DNA of 64,000 nt from Pseudogymnoascus destructans (Eukaryota; Ascomycota; Leotiomycetes; Thelebolales; Thelebolaceae): the NCBI RefSeq assembly GCF_001641265.1, contig NW_020167530.1, forward strand, positions 558,001 through 622,000, given 5' to 3'. Made by a program: the position numbers and the translations under genes. Below the pieces are notes generated by a model. That model was not told the origin of the DNA, did not search any database, and worked only from the letters and a program-made list of their open reading frames with translations. Shown one piece after another: positions 58,001-64,000 of the stretch; position 1 is the stretch's first letter; every line of letters begins with the position of its first letter.

Positions 58001-59934
58001 ATTTCAGAACTGCTTGACGAGTTTAAGATGCCGGCTAGAGAGCCTGCATTCGAGTCTGGTGGAGACAAGTGCCTTTCACGCATGTCTGGTGGGCTGATCT
58101 GTACGGCCTGTCGGATAGCTGGCAAAGGATCCTGGGGCGGCTCTTTGTTCGTAGATGTAGAAGGTCTCGACTTGCTCTTCTTAGACAGGCTTCTCGCTTC
58201 CGCGTCTTTCATAGCAGCTATTTCCCTCTCTCTATCGTCTTCCTCCCTCGTCTTCCGGCGCCCTCTGTCATTGAAAGTGGGGATTTCGTCAACCTCCAGC
58301 AAATCGTCGTAGTCGGAATCGAGCTCATCCCCCGAATCTGCCTGGTGCAAATGCGAGCTGGTATTTGGCTGCTTGCCAAGATTCAGCGGTGCTGGCGGGG
58401 GTTTCCGTGGAGGCGGCATGTTTGCTCGCCCTTGGTCTTTCACTGGAGAGGCGCTTACTACATTGAGCGTTGGGGCTTGCATTGAACTAGGTCCGGCCTT
58501 GGTGTCTGTCTTCGGAGGTGGCCTGGCTGGGAGGCTTCTTGAAGGTGGCACTGAAGCGTTATATGGCATCTCGCGACCCATCTCGGGGCTCTTGCGTTGC
58601 TGCTGACCCGACCCGAAGCCCTGGGGTTGCGCATCGGCATTGTAATTATTCAGGGCATGTGACGAAGGGTCTGGCATCTTGTGCTCGGCATCTACCATGT
58701 TAGGTAGAGTCGGGTTCTGTGCGCTTGGCAGGTTTGCTGGTGGTGTAACGGGGTACGGCGCCAAAGCAACGTCAATTGGCGAATGCTCTGGCTCGTCGTG
58801 ACCCTCGTGAGACTCCCTCAGCCCCGCAGAAACAAATGCTCCTACATTTCCGCCCTTCGGTCCCTCCGGGCTTCGTGGGCTTGGAGAAGACTTGCCGGCA
58901 GAGCTCTCGGCAACGGAACCCTTGCTGGGCTTGCCTGCTCTGACTGCCTGCAGGCTTTCCTTCATCTCCTTGCGGTAGCGCTCCTTGTCCCTCAGCGCAC
59001 GCTCCAGATCCTTGTTCAGGCCCAGTATCATCGCCCTTTGCTTGTCAACTAGCCGCCATAGCTGTGTATTTTGCGCCGTCTGAGACTGCTTCTCCTTGAG
59101 GAGATACTGAATGACTGCCTCGGGAGATCCGGCCGTTTGTATTAAGTTCGCGATATCCGGCGACTCTCCGCGAGCCTGCGCATCTTGCGACGCCTTGTGT
59201 GAATGCGCCCCTGATATGGAGGAGATCGCAGAGTCGATTGACGACGTTCGGGGGACTCCGCGCGCCATTGTTGCTCGATGCTCGGGAACGGCAGCCATGT
59301 GAGGGGGTGTCGCAGCAGTTGAGCGTCCACCTAGCTTCGCCGTGGAGGTTGAGTCGGAGACACTTCTCGAGGAAGCATTCGATGAAGTCGGAGAGTGCAC
59401 AGGTCTAGCAAACAGTTAGCGGCTGCCAGCACAGGAGCAACAGGCAAAATGGCATACCTAGGTCTTCCTCCTGCTTGTGTATGACTTGTTGGCGCGTCTT
59501 CGGAGTCGTAGAAACTCTTTTCAGAGGCCAGTAGGTCGTCTAGACGTTCTTTGGGGGATCGAGGCTCGTCTCCTCTCCGAGACATATACCGCACCGTTTC
59601 TACCGTGCGCGACTGGTCTTCAACTGACGGTCTCGAGAAGGCAGACTTCGTAGGCATCGTAGTTGCGTGGTTCGGGTTTGCAGACGTGCTCGTCTGTAAC
59701 GGACTCGGGGTCGTCTTGTGATGCGTCCTGTCCAAATGCGTCGTCAGTAAGAGGGGGGGGATCGTCGACGCCGGCCACAGCGTACCTATAACCAGTATCC
59801 GATAACGACGAGGGACTCCCTTGAGGATTGCCTGCTGAAGACTGAGGTAGTGCTCGTCCTACTGTGGGGCTGTCCTGGACTGGAAAGTTGTAGGTATCAG
59901 AGGGTCCATCTCTGGATTGCAAATGCTGCGACAT
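55062..59934 (-). CDS. BEM3: Rho GTPase-activating protein with PX and PH domains (Bem3 type)
   Basis: Exons 59934-59786, 59727-59458, 59404-55161 and probably 55093-55062 encode about 1564 aa. Without the last splice it would end NNRE at 55153. Bem3 stimulates GTP hydrolysis by Cdc42 at sites of polarised growth. Order: disordered N terminus with VRYMSRRGDEPRSPKERLDD; coiled coil (~225-290, QTAQNTQLWRLVDKQRAM); a long Pro/Ser region; PX (~775-900); PH (~915-1025, GYLTKRGKNFGGWKARFFVLDG); RhoGAP (~1205-1400) with the Arg finger in EEGIFRLSGS and the motif LLKLYLRELP plus NVGIVFSPTL. Introns 58, 53 and 67 nt. The basic/polar tail contains many Tyr-Gly repeats. The C-terminal exon is the least certain part. 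Confidence 0.93.
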
Positions 59935-61129
59935 CGCCCAGCGAATAGGACCTGGATTGCGCTATGCGGACGGACGAACAAGGCAAAACCACCAATGGGT
60001 CAGCGGCTCTGGCCAAAGCTCGGCAGTTTAGACCAGCCGAGAGAGATCGTAGCAGCTGATGTCAATGCGATGAGGGTTAGAGGTTCCGAGATGTTCAGAG
60101 GTAACCCTGAGAATTGTCGCACATCCAGCAGCAGAGGCCACTGCTATTTCAGGCAGGCGGCGACAACGAGCAATAGAGGTGGGTAGATCGGGGCAGAAAT
60201 CAAACGGTCGCAGAGAATGATTATATTGGCAGTCGATGCTGAGTTTGGGGATTAAGATGAACAAGCAATTGGGGCATACTCCGTATACAAGCCGGTATTA
60301 TGGAGGTGCCGCCGTAATGCAGGGGTAGCACCGAGTATACCGAGTCTTGGCGGAAGAGGCTGGGTAGGCTGGGCAGGAGTCGCATAGAACAAATATTACT
60401 ATTTATTATGGTATAGCGATGATCGTACTTGCACAGGAGTAATGGAGTAATGGGCGAAATGTAGCTATAGTTTCATGGGAGATGGTAGGAGTAATCGTGA
60501 TTGTGGATGGATAGATGGGTACAGTACATGCGTATACTATCCGGAGTACAGATATATGCGAAGGACACCTCTCTTTGAAACACTTCTAATATATTGCTAC
60601 TCCTGTTCTCGTTTCTTATATTGTACGTACACGAGCCGCTGAAGCCCATCGAGCCCGAAGATGAAGTTTGGAACAGTGCCGGTAACAAGTGTGGCTGACT
60701 TTCAAGAAAATAGCAAAAGGAAAGCCGCCCATTGGACAAGCCTGGGGAAACCCTCTCGCCGCCGCCCTGGCCCACAAGAATGAACTGGTTCGTCGACTTC
60801 TCAACTGAGTATGGATCTCCAAGAGTTCGCTCCAGCGATTGGCGCCAACACTGTGAGGGCTGCCATGATCCCCGTCACTATCCACCCAATCATGCGACAT
60901 AGGGGCCTCCCCAGACCTTTCCCCAAATCGTCGAGGAATGTCGCTGGTTGACCACCTGATGGCCAAGTAGACCACTTTAGTTGCGAGAAACAGTTCCATT
61001 TTTAGCGCGTGACAGTACAGTATTATCTCGTTAAGTCGATGTAATTGATCATGCATAAATATATCGAGTTATAGTACGGAGTAATTTCGAGTTAGAAAGT
61101 GATCCGAAGTAGACCCGAAGTAGCCCCTT
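59935..61129. other. Gene-poor region upstream of the Bem3-like gene
   Basis: About 1.2 kb. It includes the likely promoter (59935-60260) and two TACTCCGTA/TACGGAGTA nonamers (60277, 61075). Scattered frames of 60-150 codons lack recognisable domains. Confidence 0.5.
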
Positions 61130-61690
61130 AGCTAAACCATCCATCCCCCTTGAACCAAGTCATTAGCCTGTTTGGCCACTAATTGCCCCTCTACGCCTCT
61201 AAAGAGCGCAGAAACTCAATTAGAACTTAGAGGGCTTGTACAGCGTTCTGTGTAGTGAGCACAGGATGCTAGGGCTCCTCATCGTCATCATCTTGAGCAT
61301 CGGAAACCTGTATATATGGAGCCATCGCCTCCTATAGAATTCTGTCCTCATCTAAGCCCCCTCCACCTCTTGTATTCCCTCTAATATGCATGCTTTGTCC
61401 TTCTTCTGTCCTAGAATTGATTGTGTTATAAAGCCCTTTAAAGGGCTCATCCTCTAGTAAAGCCTAATCTCATCCATGTTGTAAATATTGTCCTCTAAAA
61501 ACTCTCCTACAATAGTTTGTATAGCCTTCATTTGTTCTTCTGCAGTGACACTAATAGATCCAGCTTTGCCGTGTAGAGTTCGATATAATATATTATGCCG
61601 TTGTCGAAACTTTACGATCCATCTATAGCTAAATTCTAGCATAGGTAGTCTACATTGTGGTAGCTGATTCTAGATAATCTTCGCCTTCTA
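61130..61690 (-). pseudogene. Decayed pogo/Fot-type DDE transposase fragment
   Basis: On the minus strand, 61690-61360 reads NQLPQCRLPMLEFSYRWIV, KFRQRHNILYRTLHGKAGSI, then IYNMDEIRLY-stop-RMSPLKG. This matches the CENP-B-type helix-turn-helix region and the start of the DDE domain (family pattern 'IYNMDETGLxWRM'). The Trp position after LY is a stop. From about 61310 to 61130 a second part (VSDAQDDDDEEP, NAVQAL, VLIEFLRSLEA, broken by several stops) resembles the acidic C-terminal tail. The central catalytic part is missing, so the copy is deleted as well as mutated and cannot be active. No clear terminal inverted repeats were identified. Confidence 0.8.
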
Positions 61691-64000
61691 TTTACAAGTA
61701 GGCACATCTCGATCAATACTCTACATGCTTGAATGTTACGAAGCGAATAAAGATCCCGTCTCACGCCCCCTTGCGTCCTGTTGTGGCTTGCCCCTATATG
61801 CCCGCTACTAATCGCCATCTGCACGTCATCGCCTCGTTCCCCTTTTGCCCTCTGGCACCCCGCAAATGGTAACTGGGTCGGTATTCACACCGCGTACCGA
61901 CATGGACAGCACAGCACATGACAAAAAGGGATGCAGTGTTGGACAAATCCGGCAGAGTGGCCACCCTAGCCCAGCCCCTGATCCCAGCCCTGGTTATGCG
62001 TGGCTTATACGCCACTCAGCTGAGAGGACTGTACTAGAGCACGTTTTCCATCGCTAGGCACAGTTAATGCTGCACTACTTATACACCACTGCCGACGGCT
62101 GAGATACTAGATAATTCACTGACGTGCTGTTCGTTAGTGGCGCTGACATGGCTGCCACACTCGTCTTGCGCCGGGCTGAGCTGAGACTGATGGTAAGTGC
62201 GTGCGTGTGGGCTTGCGGCGTTTCTTCAACGCGAGTATGGTACACGCGCAGGCTGGAGAGCGGTAAGAGAAGCAAGCTGCCTCTGAAGAGCGGATGATTT
62301 CGACGAGGGGGTGGAGGGAGTTTCACGCATCAGCAAATAGTCACCCGAAGTCCCAGCTACGAAACAATCTGATGATACGGTATCAGATCAAGGCCTCATC
62401 TTCCCGGAAGAGCGGTGTGGTAGTGAAATGAAATGAACGCCCACCTCGTCTAGAATTCCCATAGCTAATCTCCCATTGACGCTGGGGATTGACGGCTAAA
62501 TGACCCGGTGGTCGTTGAAACAAAGACCAGTGCTTAATTAGCAATTAACAATTCACCCATCCCCATCTACCGCCGTCTCATCGCCTCCTCGCACATCCCA
62601 AGTCGGAGTTCGACCGAGGTGCAGCACTTTACAATCTGTACACCATACAGCATCGCCGGTCATCCGAAGTCCAGCACCAGCGCCAGCAAGCTCACCCCCC
62701 AAGCTCCAGGCCCAGCCCAGACCTGTCCAGGAGCACAGGAAAATAAAAATAACCAAAATTACACGGATAGCCACCGACCCACCAACCCACCAACCCCCAA
62801 CCCCCATCCCCCTTGACTCTCCACCCCCCAAACCCGCTCAGCCTGCACCGTGCACGTACCTGTTCGATCGCGTCCAGCGGCTACGCACCTGGGCGGGACA
62901 AACGTGACGGGGGGTCGGAGTCTCTGAGACTCCATCTAGAGCACTCTCGACATCCCATAGCCGTTTATACCTGTAACGACCCGTTGTGTGTTGTTTCGAC
63001 TTGCTGCCCACCTCCTCTGATGCCTGGCAAATCCAAAAAACCCCCGCTCTCATCGATGAGAAGTTAGCTGCGTGGATGTCTGCGAGGAAACCAAGGTGTC
63101 TGCTGGCCTCCTTGCGCGGATCCCCCTGCTTCCGTGGGGATGATTTGATGTCTCCTCTGCGGAATGGAGAGGTCCGAAACAACCTCCCAAATATCACATG
63201 ACGCCCCCCTTCTTGACGACTTTAGTAGCGGCTCCTCCAAAATCATTGTATGCGGCCCGTGTTATCCAGCTGCGTCTACTTCCTCTAGGCCAGGGGGCCT
63301 GGATAGGTATTCAAGAACCACAAAGCCCAAATGCACCAGCCAGCCAGACTGCCATACCAGACCTTCACACAATCCATCCCAATTCCAATCCCACCTCCCC
63401 GAATCACACTCACCACCGGCTCCCCCTCCCGCGTCCGTTCTATGACGCCAGTTCTGAAACACGCACGCAGGGTGGTTGGGTGTCTCGCAGCCAGGACGGG
63501 TAGAGTTACTCCGTATTCCATTCCAGCTTCCAGCGCGTCAGTCAAACCAGCGTGGTCCCATACTGCTGGCATACACAAGTCTATTTACGGTGTCGAGACA
63601 CGGGCTTCTCGTGAGAAGGGGGTGGGGGGAATGGAGGAGGATCGGGGCTTGGAAGGTGGGGGAGGTTGGGATAATGGGTTTGTGCTTGTGTTTGGTGATT
63701 GATTGTCTGTTCTGTTCTGTTTGTTAGGGGTATAATGATACACCTAACCGTTCCCAGCTCCATCCTCCCCCACCTTCCCATTTGCCTTCCGAGACCGATA
63801 GCTAGTCTCTATCAATAGAACAACTGTCCCGCTGCTCCATCTCCTTTTCACCTTCCCATCTGCCTTCCAAAGCCGAGAGCTAGCTTCTACAATAAAACAC
63901 CCGCCTCGAGGTCAAGCACCTCGCTCATTCACTACCCCTTCAGCTCACCCAGCGCAGCTATATCAGCCAGAAAGCGACGGACACTTGTACCCACGACCTC
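61691..64000. other. Gene-poor right end of the window
   Basis: About 2.3 kb. It contains one TACTCCGTA (63507), C-rich stretches (62680-62830), and a diverged 61-bp direct repeat (63757-63894). The last ~100 bases (CA/CT-rich) look like the 5' leader of a plus-strand gene starting beyond the window. No supported CDS. Confidence 0.5.
63757..63894. repeat. Diverged 61-bp direct repeat
   Basis: Copies 63757-63817 and 63834-63894 share GCTCCATC, CACCTTCCCATYTGCCTTCC, GAGCTAG/TAGCTAG and the end CAATA, with about three quarters identity and equal length. Confidence 0.8.

Noticed and set aside
57059..58312. 417-codon plus-strand open frame
   Set aside because: Antisense to the Bem3-like gene, Ser/Gly-rich with no recognisable motif.
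63331..63702. 123-codon plus-strand frame and overlapping frames at the right end
   Set aside because: Overlapping frames on both strands, low complexity and no conserved motif.
1..64000. tRNA or rRNA genes
   Set aside because: No A-box/B-box pair with a plausible cloverleaf and no rRNA-like stretch was noticed by eye; a tRNAscan-SE and Infernal run would settle this.
1..64000. Secondary-metabolite or defence gene cluster
   Set aside because: No PKS, NRPS, P450, NLR or similar gene is present; the genes are unrelated housekeeping functions.

Overview
The window is nuclear chromosomal DNA from a filamentous ascomycete (Pezizomycotina). Genes are dense, lie on both strands and are split by many short introns (mostly 46-100 nt) with GTAWGT-type donors, CTAAC/CTGAC branch sites and YAG acceptors. 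The encoded proteins are typical ascomycete orthologues. The overall look fits a Leotiomycetes or Eurotiomycetes type genome, but sequence reading alone does not fix the genus. There are no bacterial-style operons, CRISPR arrays or phage-like modules.

Layout. 0-10 kb: 3' end of a Cdc6-type replication licensing ATPase (+); methylthioribose-1-phosphate isomerase (-), divergent from ribosomal protein eL36 (+); a TUG/Ubx4-like UBX protein (-), divergent from proteasome subunit beta-3 (+); an ER-type Ca2+ P-type ATPase (-). 10-19 kb: a repeat-bearing intergenic region, a 14-3-3 protein (+), a doubtful small gene (-), and condensin subunit Brn1/CAP-H (-). 19-28 kb: a cation/Ca2+ exchanger (+), mitochondrial pyruvate carrier MPC1 (-), spliceosomal SmB (-), divergent from ribosomal protein uL5/L11 (+), and a small Ser/Arg-rich hypothetical gene (-). 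28-41 kb: pyruvate carboxylase (-) and clathrin heavy chain (-). 41-52.6 kb: a small GPI-anchored secreted protein (-), ATIC/ADE16 purine enzyme (+), a 2.9 kb gene-poor interval with degenerate tandem repeats and a minisatellite, a four-TM membrane protein (+), and eIF3m (+). 53-60 kb: UMP kinase Ura6 with a membrane leader (-) and a PX-PH-RhoGAP protein of the Bem3 type (-). 60-64 kb: gene-poor sequence with a decayed pogo/Fot-type transposase.

Almost all genes are housekeeping genes that do not form a pathway cluster. Loose links are ER/cytosolic calcium handling (SERCA, exchanger), pyruvate metabolism (MPC1, PYC) and translation (eL36, uL5, eIF3m). No new multi-gene system was found. The most unusual signals are at RNA and repeat level: (1) micro-exons, with pyruvate carboxylase carrying consecutive exons of 21, 8 and 12 nt, and 8-9 nt exons in 14-3-3 and SmB; (2) a 1.27 kb intron in pyruvate carboxylase with internal repeats, three perfect donor-like sites and two related palindromes whose arms differ by paired, compensating changes; (3) a ~120 bp degenerate tandem repeat at 46.4-47.1 kb; (4) a scattered intergenic nonamer TACGGAGTA.
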